IMG/VR virus record: IMGVR_UViG_3300049433_000057
Location: 1-44,828 of that record
DNA length: 44,828 nucleotides
Reading direction: 5' to 3' (one strand)
Source of the DNA: a virus
Each line of letters opens with the position of its first letter. The stretch's first letter is position 1. Both the position numbers and the translations under genes were made by a program. The notes under the pieces are model-generated. The model did not search any database. It was not told where the DNA came from and was given only the letters and a program-made list of their open reading frames with translations. This document shows, piece after piece, positions 38,860 to 44,828 of the stretch.

Positions 38860-39953
38860 CAGGCGGCCCCTCCGGCTTCCTGCTTCGCGGCGGCGATGAT
38901 GTCGATGACCGCTTCGCCGTACTCACGGAGCTTCATCTTGGCCCCCTTGACCGGCTTTCCGTCGTTGTCGTAGTCGTCGCTCAGGTTGTCGCAGTATTCC
39001 TTGACGGTCCACGCGGCGGCGGCTGCTGCTTCGGGTGTCAGCTTGTCGATGGCCAGGTAGTCCGTGATGCCCGTTCCGGCGGGCGTCATCAGGCCAGTGA
39101 CGATCGCGTGCCGGAGCTTCGCAAAGGTGTTGGCCCCTAGCCCCTGCTCCCGGAACGTGGCCGCGATGAGGGCCAGGGACTCTTTTGCGGGCCGCACGTC
39201 GGACGGGGGTGTCTCCGCCTGCCCCTGGTCTTCCGACTCGTCAGCGTCGCTCTCCGGGCCGCGCGTGAGGTGTTCCAGGGTCATGTCCCCCTGTAGCTCT
39301 TCCTCGGCGTAGATGCCGCCCAAGTCGTTGGCGAACGCGCGGCGCAGCGCGAACGCTTCGGCGCATTTTTCGATCATGTGGTCTGGCATCGTCCCCCACT
39401 GGGACATTAGGTAGCGGGAGCCGTCCTTCTTCGTCCCGTAGCCCGCATAACTGGCGAACTTCGCCATGCCGGGGATGCGCAGGCGGGTGCCGTCCGGCAT
39501 CACTTTCACCACGACTACCTTGGCGGCTGACGGCGGCACGGAGTCAAGCCAGACTTCGTGCTTCCCGCCATCCTTGTCGTACCACGTCGTTTCCTCATAC
39601 TCCAACGTGATGCCCCGCCGGTCGGCGGCGCGCTGCGCGTTGACCCGGAACCCGTCGATCCCCGTGACAATGACCCACGCGGAGACCCATTGGCCGTCCT
39701 TCTTTGAGCGCTTTTCGAGTAGGTAGATTTGCTTTGAGAACGGGTCCAGGCCGGTCTTCTGGCAGAAGTGGAAAAAGACCATCAGGTCGCCGTCGGGGGT
39801 CTTCTCCAGTCCTAGGGACTTGAGTGCGCCTAGTTGACGGGGAGTCCACCATGATTGCGTGGGGTGGAGTGCCAGCGCGCCCGTGTCGGCCGCCGTGGTA
39901 GGGGCGGTTGCGGTGTCGCGCTTCTCGACGGCGTCTCGGATGGTCTCTGGCAT
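38859..39953 (-). CDS. recT: RecT/Bet-family ssDNA annealing protein
   Basis: 364 residues from ATG 39953 with AAAGGAAC upstream. The core is WTPRQLGALKSLGLEKTPDGDLMVFFHFCQKTGLDPFSKQIYLL, then VTGIDGFRVNAQRAADR, then EKCAEAFALRRAFANDLGGIYAEEE, all typical of the family that anneals complementary strands during phage recombination. The C-terminal third is a Glu-rich linker and a helical domain. It pairs with the YqaJ-type exonuclease at 41465. Two copies of the structured repeat lie just upstream. Confidence 0.9.
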   Translation of the reverse strand: MPETIRDAVEKRDTATAPTTAADTGALALHPTQSWWTPRQLGALKSLGLEKTPDGDLMVFFHFCQKTGLDPFSKQIYLLEKRSKKDGQWVSAWVIVTGIDGFRVNAQRAADRRGITLEYEETTWYDKDGGKHEVWLDSVPPSAAKVVVVKVMPDGTRLRIPGMAKFASYAGYGTKKDGSRYLMSQWGTMPDHMIEKCAEAFALRRAFANDLGGIYAEEELQGDMTLEHLTRGPESDADESEDQGQAETPPSDVRPAKESLALIAATFREQGLGANTFAKLRHAIVTGLMTPAGTGITDYLAIDKLTPEAAAAAAWTVKEYCDNLSDDYDNDGKPVKGAKMKLREYGEAVIDIIAAAKQEAGGAA

Positions 39954-39974
39954 GGCGGTTCCTTTCATCTGGGG

Positions 39975-40032
39975 TCCCCCGGCGGCGCGCGCCAGCTATG
40001 GGTCTCAGGGGGGTCCTGGCCGCCGCCGGGGA
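39975..40032. repeat. Structured repeat copy A1
   Basis: 10-base-pair stem CCCCGGCGGC (39977-39986) / GCCGCCGGGG (40022-40031). The loop has inner GCCAG/CTGGC pairs and a diverged core TGGGTCTCA. It lies about 22 bases before the RecT start. Confidence 0.6.
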
Positions 40033-40039
40033 AGTTGGC

Positions 40040-40096
40040 TCCCCATCCCGGCGGCGTTCACGTGGGTATCGATTCGATCTTGTCCGGGATGGGGAA
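40040..40096. repeat. Structured repeat copy A2
   Basis: 12-base-pair stem TCCCCATCCCGG (40040-40051) / CCGGGATGGGGA (40084-40095): a different sequence from the other copies, but paired. The core TGGGTATCGA lies in the loop. CTTTT follows on the plus strand. It lies five bases from the stop of the 40101 gene. Confidence 0.65.
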
Positions 40097-40100
40097 GCTT

Positions 40101-40808
40101 TTAGTGCAGGTCGCGCGCTGCGGCCCACAGGTCTTTGAGGATTTTCTTGGACATGGCCCGCATGGCCCTAGCGTGCTGGTGACCAGCGGATAGCGGGGAG
40201 CCGGGGAGTGCGGGGTGACCGGAGGGTCCGCACCGGGGACAGGGGGTGGTGTGCGTCGCGTCAGCGTACAGCTTCCTGGCGTGATCGTACACTAGTCGAT
40301 ACGGGCTGTGCGCCTGCTTGATGCAGGACTCCGCCACCAGGTAGGCGCGCATCTTGGCCTGCGGCGACCAGTTGCCCCGCACGCCGCGCTTCCGTACCTG
40401 CTTGGACGCGTCGCCGTACCCGCAGAACGACCACAGCTCGGACACTAGTCGGGGGCGGTCGTGGAGACCGTTCCAGTAGGGGTCACCGGTCGCGGCGATA
40501 AGACGGGCGGCTTGCTTCTCTCCGACTCCCACCGTGCGGGTGACCCATGCGTGGAGCGGATGGGCGCGCAGTGCCCGCTTGAGGGACAGTTCCGCGTCGT
40601 GTTCCAGCTTGCCTAGCCCGTCAACCAGGGCTTTAAGCCGCGCCACCTCGGGCACGGTTTCGTCCAGACCGAAGCCGCGCTCTTCCCCGTCACTGTCGGT
40701 GGCTGTGCGGGTGAGCTGGCGTAGGCGGTTCTCGTTAGCGATCCGCACCCGCTCTAGGTCATCGAGCACGTCAGCGCTGAATGCCAGCCAGGCGTACGTC
40801 ACTTCCAT
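40101..40808 (-). CDS. IS110-transposase-like HhH protein
   Basis: 235 residues. A helical N-terminus is followed by VGVGEKQAARLIAATGDP and RPRLVSELWSFCGYG, the helix-hairpin-helix pattern of the C-terminal part of IS110/IS116-type transposases, then GVRGNWSPQAKMRAYLVAESC and a CPRCG knuckle. No RuvC-like N-terminal catalytic domain is visible, so it is not a complete transposase. It lies in the recombination operon next to RecT, suggesting a DNA-binding or junction-related role. Two CACTAGTC near-matches to the operator inside it look incidental. Confidence 0.7.
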   Translation of the reverse strand: MEVTYAWLAFSADVLDDLERVRIANENRLRQLTRTATDSDGEERGFGLDETVPEVARLKALVDGLGKLEHDAELSLKRALRAHPLHAWVTRTVGVGEKQAARLIAATGDPYWNGLHDRPRLVSELWSFCGYGDASKQVRKRGVRGNWSPQAKMRAYLVAESCIKQAHSPYRLVYDHARKLYADATHTTPCPRCGPSGHPALPGSPLSAGHQHARAMRAMSKKILKDLWAAARDLH

Positions 40809-40830
40809 CCTTTTGGTTCCTCTCTTTAGT

Positions 40831-40880
40831 GCCAGCGGGCGACCTGTTCGTGGATATCGACCGTGGAATGGCCTGCTGGC
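40831..40880. repeat. Structured repeat copy B0
   Basis: Stem GCCAGCGGGC (40831-40840) / GCCTGCTGGC (40871-40880), one G-T pair, with a 30-base loop holding TGGATATCGA. The stem sequence differs from other copies. Confidence 0.6.
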
Positions 40881-40883
40881 TGT

Positions 40884-40934
40884 CCCCGGCGGCGGCGTCG
40901 CTCTGGGTATTCGGACGGGGATTGGCCGCCGGGG
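40884..40934. repeat. Structured repeat copy B1
   Basis: Stem CCCCGGCGGC (40884-40893) / GCCGCCGGGG (40925-40934) with a 31-base loop holding TGGGTATTCG. It is followed by AAG as in A1 and A2. Confidence 0.65.
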
Positions 40935-40942
40935 AAGTATGG

Positions 40943-40996
40943 CCCCCCGGTGGCGAAGTCAACATGGGTGTCGATCTACAAATGGCCACCGGAGGG
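40943..40996. repeat. Structured repeat copy B2
   Basis: Stem CCGGTGGC (40947-40954) / GCCACCGG (40985-40992), extended by CCC/GGG after one mismatch. The 30-base loop holds TGGGTGTCGA. TCTTTTT follows on the plus strand. It lies seven bases from the stop of the 41004 gene. Confidence 0.65.
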
Positions 40997-41003
40997 AGTC
41001 TTT

Positions 41004-41468
41004 TTAGCTGAGCTTCATCAGCTCATCATCGGGAACGTCGCGGACGCGGGCGGCACCGTTCCTGAGTACTGCTTCCCGATACCCGTCCAGGCTGGTGGCC
41101 CGTACGGCGAACTGAACGGCCTGGTCGCGTAGTCCCTTGGCGACGTATTCGAGATCGTCGGCGGACATGTCCCCAAGTCGGCGCACGCTCCCGTCCGCGA
41201 CGGTGTAACGGACCGTGTCCAGATACTCGCGCCATGTTGCCCGCAGGGTGGCCACCTTGCCGTTCGGCCGTGGTGCCGCCGGGCGGCCCGGAGCGGCACG
41301 CTCACCGCCGATCACGTCGTGGATGTACGGGTACAGCGCCTGCCGTAGCACGCTCTCCACTTCGTTCTCCGGGATGCGACGGCGCAGTTCGGTGACCATA
41401 TCGTCCTTCGATTCGGTGGCGCACTCGCGGACCACGTCACGCGCTGCTGACCGCAGGTTCCAGCTCAT
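41004..41468 (-). CDS. Hypothetical protein of the recombination operon
   Basis: 154 residues from ATG 41468, which overlaps the exonuclease stop (ATGA). It is mostly helical (RSAARDVVRECATESKDDMVTELRRR, EVESVLRQALYPYIHDVIG, TLRATWREYLDTVRYTVADGSVRRLGDM). No catalytic motif was recognised. It is the immediate partner of the YqaJ-like nuclease and might be an accessory to it. Three structured repeat copies follow it. Confidence 0.7.
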   Translation of the reverse strand: MSWNLRSAARDVVRECATESKDDMVTELRRRIPENEVESVLRQALYPYIHDVIGGERAAPGRPAAPRPNGKVATLRATWREYLDTVRYTVADGSVRRLGDMSADDLEYVAKGLRDQAVQFAVRATSLDGYREAVLRNGAARVRDVPDDELMKLS

Positions 41469-42511
41469 TCGTCCCCCACATCGGAAAGGGTCTTCGTCCA
41501 GCGGCCCGGGTGGAGCGCGGACACGGGGGTCTTGCGCTCGCACGCCTTGGCAGCCTTGGGGAACTTCTTACGGAGCATGTCGTGGTCGTACGAGGTACGG
41601 TTGCTGACGCTGCGCGATGCCACTCGGTCATCATTGAGGCGGTACCGCCCGCGCTGGCCGACGGTGATGTACTTCGCGTTACCAGCCAGGTCAAGGATCT
41701 GATTGGTGGCCAGGCCAACGCGGCGTTTGGCCCGCTTCTCCGCTGCCTTGGCGTCGCGGTACCGCCGGGCGAGCTTCACCGGGATGGCCACGGACCCGTC
41801 CGGCTCATCCTTGTAGAGCGTCTTGAGTGCGGCTGTCGTGGCGGGCGTCCAGTCCACGGGCGGCGGGTCCTCGGTGTGCAGCCTGTTTAGGAATTCCTCA
41901 CCTGCCGCGCGCATCGCTTCGATGTCCGCCTTAGCGTCGGCGTCCCGTTCGATGCGGTACGTGACGAGCTTCCACGTGTCCATGAACAGGCACGGGATCA
42001 GGATCTCTGACGCGTCGGCAACGTCCAGTTCCCACAGGCACTGTGCCCGGTACTGGACGGGGATGTCCGGGCTTCCCGGGTCACCCCACACGAGGTTGCC
42101 GTCGTGGTACTTGTTGACGGCGGTCTTGATCTGTACCGGGAACGCTGTCCACGGTGCGGTCATCCCCTGCTGGTAGGCGAGCCGGTCGAAGGTGGCCATC
42201 TGCCACGGTCGTTCCCGGGCCGCGTACAGCCCCCCGGTGATGACGTTCAGTTCCGGGTAGTCCTCACGGAACCGGGCCGCTACATAAGGTTCCAGGTGCG
42301 TCCCCCGGAGGGTTTCGTCGGTGTCGGCGTCGAAGTGCTCCCCCGTGGTCTTGGCGGCGTACACCTTCCACGCTGAGTTCTGCGTAGCCGGTGCGAGTCC
42401 CAGGATGGCCGCGATCTCCGACGCGGTGACCCCTGAACGACGCAATGCTTTCCATCGCTTCGGGTCGGCGTCGATCTCTTCCTGGAGCATCATAAGGTGT
42501 GGTGCGGTCAC
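41465..42511 (-). CDS. YqaJ-family recombinase exonuclease
   Basis: 348 residues from GTG 42511 (GGGGAGC just upstream; ATG 42493 is an alternative). RRSGVTASEIAAILGLAP...AWKVYAAKTTG, then LRGTHLEPYVAARF (catalytic Glu), MATFDRLAY with an Asp, and FPVQIKTAVNKY with the Gln-x-Lys acid/base motif form the lambda-exonuclease-like YqaJ fold. It degrades one strand of double-stranded DNA ends and hands single strands to RecT. The C-terminal part is an extra helical domain. Confidence 0.9.
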   Translation of the reverse strand: MTAPHLMMLQEEIDADPKRWKALRRSGVTASEIAAILGLAPATQNSAWKVYAAKTTGEHFDADTDETLRGTHLEPYVAARFREDYPELNVITGGLYAARERPWQMATFDRLAYQQGMTAPWTAFPVQIKTAVNKYHDGNLVWGDPGSPDIPVQYRAQCLWELDVADASEILIPCLFMDTWKLVTYRIERDADAKADIEAMRAAGEEFLNRLHTEDPPPVDWTPATTAALKTLYKDEPDGSVAIPVKLARRYRDAKAAEKRAKRRVGLATNQILDLAGNAKYITVGQRGRYRLNDDRVASRSVSNRTSYDHDMLRKKFPKAAKACERKTPVSALHPGRWTKTLSDVGDE

Positions 42512-42544
42512 AGCTCCCCGTTTCTTCTCACTGGTAATACAAGG

Positions 42545-42594
42545 CCCCGGCGGCGACGAAGGCCTGGGTATCGTTGGTTGTTTGGCCGCCGGGG
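42545..42594. repeat. Structured repeat copy C
   Basis: Stem CCCCGGCGGC (42545-42554) / GCCGCCGGGG (42585-42594) with a 30-base loop holding TGGGTATCGT. It lies between the stop at 42599 and the exonuclease start at 42511. Confidence 0.65.
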
Positions 42595-42598
42595 GGGT

Positions 42599-43096
42599 CT
42601 ATTTGTTGGCGTACAAAACAATCAGGCCGATAATGGTCACAGCCACAGCCACGATGGACACGATCATGCCGACGTTCAGCCTGCTTGCTGATCCAACATC
42701 ACGGGCCTCAACTACCTGATTACGGACTCCGACCCCGCGTGCTTGCGCATCGCGGAGGTCACGGATGTCTTTCTGGATTGGTTCGAGTGCGGTGGCGATG
42801 GATGCCCGGAACGCATCGGCTGCGGCCCTGACCTGCTCGGCTAGGGCCTGCTGTTGTGCGGCTAGGACTGCGGCGGCTCGGTCGGCGGCACTTACGTCTA
42901 CCGCTCTGATTGCGTCTATCCGGGCTGTTTCTGCGGCACGCAGCTTGTCGGTGTATGCGATGTGTAGTTCTACCTCGCGCCTCAGGTCGGTGTGAAGGTC
43001 ATCTTGCCGTTTCATCGCCGCGTTGACGAGGCGTTGAACGTTAACTGTCGGGTCTGTCCACCACGCCGGTACATGCTGCTTGTCGTCGTCGGGCAC
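42599..43096 (-). CDS. Coiled-coil protein with C-terminal membrane anchor
   Basis: 165 residues if started at GTG 43096, for which GGAGGTGA is an excellent ribosome site; ATG 43108, which is itself part of that site, is the alternative. WWTDPTVNVQRLVNAAMKRQDDLHTDLRREVELHI leads into a long Ala-rich coiled coil. A single C-terminal membrane helix (VGMIVSIVAVAVTIIGLIVLY) ends it. Tail-anchored coiled-coil proteins of this kind are frequent in Streptomyces phages (recollection) with no settled role. It is controlled by the O7 promoter. Confidence 0.75.
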   Translation of the reverse strand: MPDDDKQHVPAWWTDPTVNVQRLVNAAMKRQDDLHTDLRREVELHIAYTDKLRAAETARIDAIRAVDVSAADRAAAVLAAQQQALAEQVRAAADAFRASIATALEPIQKDIRDLRDAQARGVGVRNQVVEARDVGSASRLNVGMIVSIVAVAVTIIGLIVLYANK

Positions 43097-43121
43097 CTTC
43101 ACCTCCATCCCCACGGAATGA

Positions 43122-43143
43122 ATCCTACCGTACCACACTAGTG
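43122..43143 (-). promoter_or_regulatory. Promoter with operator O7, minus strand
   Basis: On the minus strand, CACTAGTG (43136-43143) is followed by TGG and TACGGT, overlapping TAGGAT (43122-43127), which is another good -10. A weak -35 (ATGACC) lies about 19 bases upstream of TAGGAT. It starts the RecT-side operon after the terminator at 43233-43275. Confidence 0.58.
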
Positions 43144-43232
43144 GGCGGTCATGCGAGGGGGGATGTTTCTCTGGCGAGGTGCATGCGGTATAGTCCCATG
43201 CGAGTGCGGTTCCCCCCGTGTCTCTCTCACTG

Positions 43233-43275
43233 AGAACGGCCCGGTACCTGTCCACACCAGGTATCGGGCCGTTCT
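43233..43275 (-). terminator. Long hairpin terminator after the 43289 gene
   Basis: 18-base-pair stem (43233-43250 with 43258-43275, one G-T) and a 7-base loop. It separates the regulators at 43289-43802 from the O7 promoter. No long T-run is seen in either direction. Confidence 0.75.
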
Positions 43276-43288
43276 GTGTCGCGTCGCT

Positions 43289-43528
43289 TCAGATTGGTGC
43301 CCCGTCCGTGCGCTGGATCAGCCGGTACCGTTCGTCTCGCACAGTGACACCCTCATAGGTGAGCAGCCGCAGCGAGTGCTTCGCGTAGTCGTGACCGCAG
43401 TACAGGAGATCGTGCCCGTTACGGAAGCGCACCCGGACGTACGCCTGGCTGCCGCACCGGTCACAACGGTCGTGGAGTGTCAGCGGCTCTTCCGCGACGG
43501 CGGTCAGGTCCTCCGTTGGCGTGCTCAT
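43289..43528 (-). CDS. Zinc-ribbon protein (DUF7455-like)
   Basis: 79 residues. LHDRCDRCGSQAYVRVRFRNGHDLLYCGHDYAKH gives a CxxC...CxxH zinc site, a pattern I associate with a small protein family widespread in actinobacteria and their phages. The C-terminal strand region (GVTVRDERYRLIQR) completes a compact fold. GAGAGGGG precedes ATG 43528. It probably modulates transcription or binds nucleic acid. Confidence 0.75.
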   Translation of the reverse strand: MSTPTEDLTAVAEEPLTLHDRCDRCGSQAYVRVRFRNGHDLLYCGHDYAKHSLRLLTYEGVTVRDERYRLIQRTDGAPI

Positions 43529-43541
43529 GCCCGTTCCCCTC

Positions 43542-43802
43542 TCACTTGCCGATCTTGTGGCTGTACCGCTTGTGGGCGGTGATGGCGCTGATCCCGATCG
43601 AGAAGCCGATATCAGCCCAAGTGAAGCCCACCTGGCGCAGTCGGGCCACGGTGCGCACCTCGGCGGCGGCCAGTTCGGCCCGCAGGCTGATCATCTCTTC
43701 GACGGTCCATGGATCTTCGTCGGCCGCGCGCTTCTCGAACGACCGGATCTGACGCCGGATGCCGCTGACGACTTCTTCCGTCTCTTTCATCCGCTTGGCC
43801 AT
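43542..43802 (-). CDS. Helix-turn-helix protein, sigma-region-4-like
   Basis: 86 residues from ATG 43802 with GGGGGGAGCGAG upstream; an earlier GTG at 43844 lies inside operator O8 and was rejected. A helical N-terminus (MKETEEVVSGIRRQIRSFEKR) leads to an HTH: ARLRQVGFTWADIGFSIGISAITAHKRYSHK. This resembles DNA-recognition helices of small actinobacterial regulators. With O8 directly upstream it could be autoregulated, and it is one of two candidates in the window to bind CACTAGTG. Confidence 0.72.
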   Translation of the reverse strand: MAKRMKETEEVVSGIRRQIRSFEKRAADEDPWTVEEMISLRAELAAAEVRTVARLRQVGFTWADIGFSIGISAITAHKRYSHKIGK

Positions 43803-43841
43803 CTCGCTCCCCCCTTGCTCCCCGCATCTTTCCCCTACATC

Positions 43842-43851
43842 CACTAGTGTA
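43842..43851 (-). promoter_or_regulatory. Operator O8 overlapping a -10, minus strand
   Basis: Minus strand GATACACTAGTGGATGTAGG: TACACT as -10 overlaps CACTAGTG (43842-43849). The 15-base block ACACTAGTGGATGTAGG-like context is nearly identical to O3 (5196-5214). Confidence 0.55.
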
Positions 43852-43942
43852 TCCCAGATGGGGGGACTTTTACCTTCCGCAGGTAAAAAACTTTGGGACC
43901 GTCACCACGCGGGATGCGATGGGCCGATGTGGCAGGAAGAGG

Positions 43943-43955
43943 TAAGATCACCCGC
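43943..43955 (+). promoter_or_regulatory. Leaderless promoter of the HTH gene
   Basis: TAAGAT (43943-43948), seven bases, then ATG 43956; no ribosome site in the leader. Same geometry as at 9274 and 32878. Confidence 0.42.
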
Positions 43956-44168
43956 ATGAGCAACGATAACAGCGTGTACTACACCGTGGCGGAACTAGCC
44001 GCAAAACTACGCGTGTGTAGAATGACAATCTACAGACTCGTGCAGGACGGCACGCTCAAGTCCAACAACGTGTCCCCACGGGCCATCCGCATCCTGGCCA
44101 GCTCGGTCCACGAGCACTACCCGGAGCTAGCCGGACCCCCCGAAGTGATTCCCTCCTCGGGTAAGTGA
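43956..44168 (+). CDS. Excisionase/MerR-like helix-turn-helix protein
   Basis: 70 residues. YYTVAELAAKLRVCRMTIYRLVQDGTLKSNNVSPRAIRI is the small winged HTH of the excisionase family (HTH_17). The recognition helix is CRMTIYRLV and the wing carries NVSPRAIRI. The tail is Pro/Ser-rich. It is divergent from the 43802 regulator with operator O8 between them, and is leaderless. It may direct excision, early transcription or replication. Confidence 0.8.
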   Translation: MSNDNSVYYTVAELAAKLRVCRMTIYRLVQDGTLKSNNVSPRAIRILASSVHEHYPELAGPPEVIPSSGK

Positions 44169-44410
44169 TCCCGGCCGCTGCGGCCCACTAGTGGGCTACA
44201 GGTCAAACGACTCCACCTAGGTAGTCCAGGCCGTCTCAGGCCGTCTCAGGGCCACGGGGCCGCGACTGGCATGCACGCGCTAAGGTTGCCCCTAGACATG
44301 CGGAAGGGGTCAGGCTCCGCAACCCGACCCCTGCACCGCACCCGATCCGCCCTGTACCGAAAGGCGCTAATGCGTACTCTACCGCACACGTCCGACAGTG
44401 GTTGCGCCTG
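44169..44410. other. Control region before the replication gene
   Basis: No main gene. It holds operator O9, the direct repeat AGGCCGTCTC twice in tandem (about 44229-44248), a possible -10 TAAGGT (44281-44286), a GGGGTC/GACCCC inverted repeat (44306-44311 with 44326-44331), and a 13-codon ORF (ATG 44370 to TGA 44411, with AAAGG upstream) whose stop overlaps the next ATG. Confidence 0.45.
44184..44197. promoter_or_regulatory. Operator O9, extended palindrome
   Basis: GCCCACTAGTGGGC, a perfect 14-base palindrome containing CACTAGTG (44186-44193). It lies 15 bases after the HTH gene stop and upstream of the 44411 gene. Confidence 0.55.
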
Positions 44411-44828
44411 ATGGGCTGGGCGAACGTAGACGACGGGTTCATAACCCACCCGAAGATCACTGATCTGATGCTCGATCACGATGACCCGCTGCGAGCGGTG
44501 GGGTTGTGGACCGTTGCACTAGCTTGGGCACACCGTCACACCGTGGATAAGCCGCATGGGCAACAGGGAGTCATCCCTGAAAGTCAGGTAAGGCTATGGG
44601 AGCGGTCATGGGGTGGGGCCGTGCTGGCTGCTAAGGCGCTGGCTAGCGTCGGCCTGTGGGACATGCTTCCCGATGGCAGTTACCAGATACACGACTTCCG
44701 TTATTGGGGGCGTCTTGATCAGCGGGATGCACGGGTGAAGGGTGGGCGGATGACCGCTCACAGGAGGTTCGGCACCCCCCTCCCTTTCGCTGAAAGTAGC
44801 TCAGCTACTAGCTCAGCTACTAGCTCAG
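44411..44828 (+). CDS. Probable replication protein, N-terminal part
   Basis: At least 139 codons, cut by the window edge. It begins MGWANVDDGFITHPKITDLM, then LRAVGLWTVALAWAHRHTVD and YWGRLDQRDARVKGGRMTAH. This is the opening style of actinophage replication-initiation/DnaD-like proteins (recollection), which carry a winged-helix at the N-terminus. The ATG overlaps the stop of a 13-codon leader ORF that has the only ribosome site, so translation may be coupled. The end of the window enters a 12-base tandem repeat. Confidence 0.65.
   Translation, partial: MGWANVDDGFITHPKITDLMLDHDDPLRAVGLWTVALAWAHRHTVDKPHGQQGVIPESQVRLWERSWGGAVLAAKALASVGLWDMLPDGSYQIHDFRYWGRLDQRDARVKGGRMTAHRRFGTPLPFAESSSATSSATSS
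44798..44828 (+). repeat. 12-bp tandem repeat at the window edge
   Basis: AGCTCAGCTACT repeated at 44798-44809 and 44810-44821 and continuing to the edge. It encodes Ser-Ser-Ala-Thr units in the partial replication gene and probably continues beyond the window. Confidence 0.75.

Noticed and set aside
40286-40451. Two ACACTAGTCG sequences as further operators
   Set aside because: They match only seven of eight bases of the palindrome, lie deep inside a coding gene and have no promoter geometry.
43189-43275. Small RNA from a plus-strand TATAGT at 43189 ending at the 43233-43275 hairpin
   Set aside because: No -35 element was found, and the hairpin is better explained as terminator of the minus-strand 43289 gene.

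Overview
The window is part of the genome of a tailed double-stranded DNA phage (siphovirus architecture) of a high-GC actinobacterium. The evidence is the run of terminase, portal/MuF, capsid protease, HK97-like capsid, tail tube, frameshifted tail chaperones, a 2013-residue tape measure protein and minor tail proteins. Gene starts are GTG-rich, some genes look leaderless, and several proteins resemble Streptomyces phage proteins (my recollection, not a search). The host genus is an inference. No integrase is present and no immunity repressor can be named, so lifestyle is not settled. The last gene runs off the right edge.

Layout. 1-3.3 kb: packaging end, with an HNH nuclease, three small genes, tRNA-Met(CAU), the large terminase and a tRNA-Phe(GAA) on the minus strand. 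3.3-5.5 kb: a noncoding control region with operator-like palindromes, a small gene, and a cytosine-C5 methyltransferase that carries a second 202-codon ORF in another frame. 5.5-6.0 kb: a minus-strand HNH gene. 6.0-18.1 kb: head genes, starting with a portal-MuF-zeta-kinase fusion and interrupted by a self-contained unit for a secreted GH12-like glycosidase. 18.1-31.7 kb: tail. 31.7-34.7 kb: membrane/holin genes (+), a small gene plus an AP2-type HNH gene (+), and a convergent endolysin (-). 34.7-37.2 kb: a minus-strand operon of small proteins joined by 4-base overlaps. 37.3-37.9 kb: an isolated LysM/transglycosylase-like gene (+). 38-43.8 kb: the minus-strand early operon with RecT, a YqaJ-type exonuclease, an IS110-like HhH protein and small regulators. 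43.9-44.8 kb: an HTH gene and the start of a probable replication gene (+).

Two dispersed sequence systems stand out. First, the palindrome CACTAGTG occurs nine times, nearly always at the promoter or start of a non-structural gene and never between 5.3 and 37.2 kb. It is a candidate operator for one regulator. Second, the minus-strand recombination operon contains six copies, in three clusters, of a roughly 50-60 nt inverted repeat. The stems differ in sequence but keep pairing, and the loop keeps a TGGGTATCGA-like core. I do not recognise this element.

How the genes fit together: terminase fills a capsid built from the portal, protease/scaffold, decoration and capsid proteins. The tail module adds a long tail whose tape measure carries cell-wall-degrading domains. 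Holin and endolysin release progeny. RecT and YqaJ form a two-gene recombination system, and the methyltransferase may protect phage DNA. All functions are inferred from reading translations by eye; no database search was possible.
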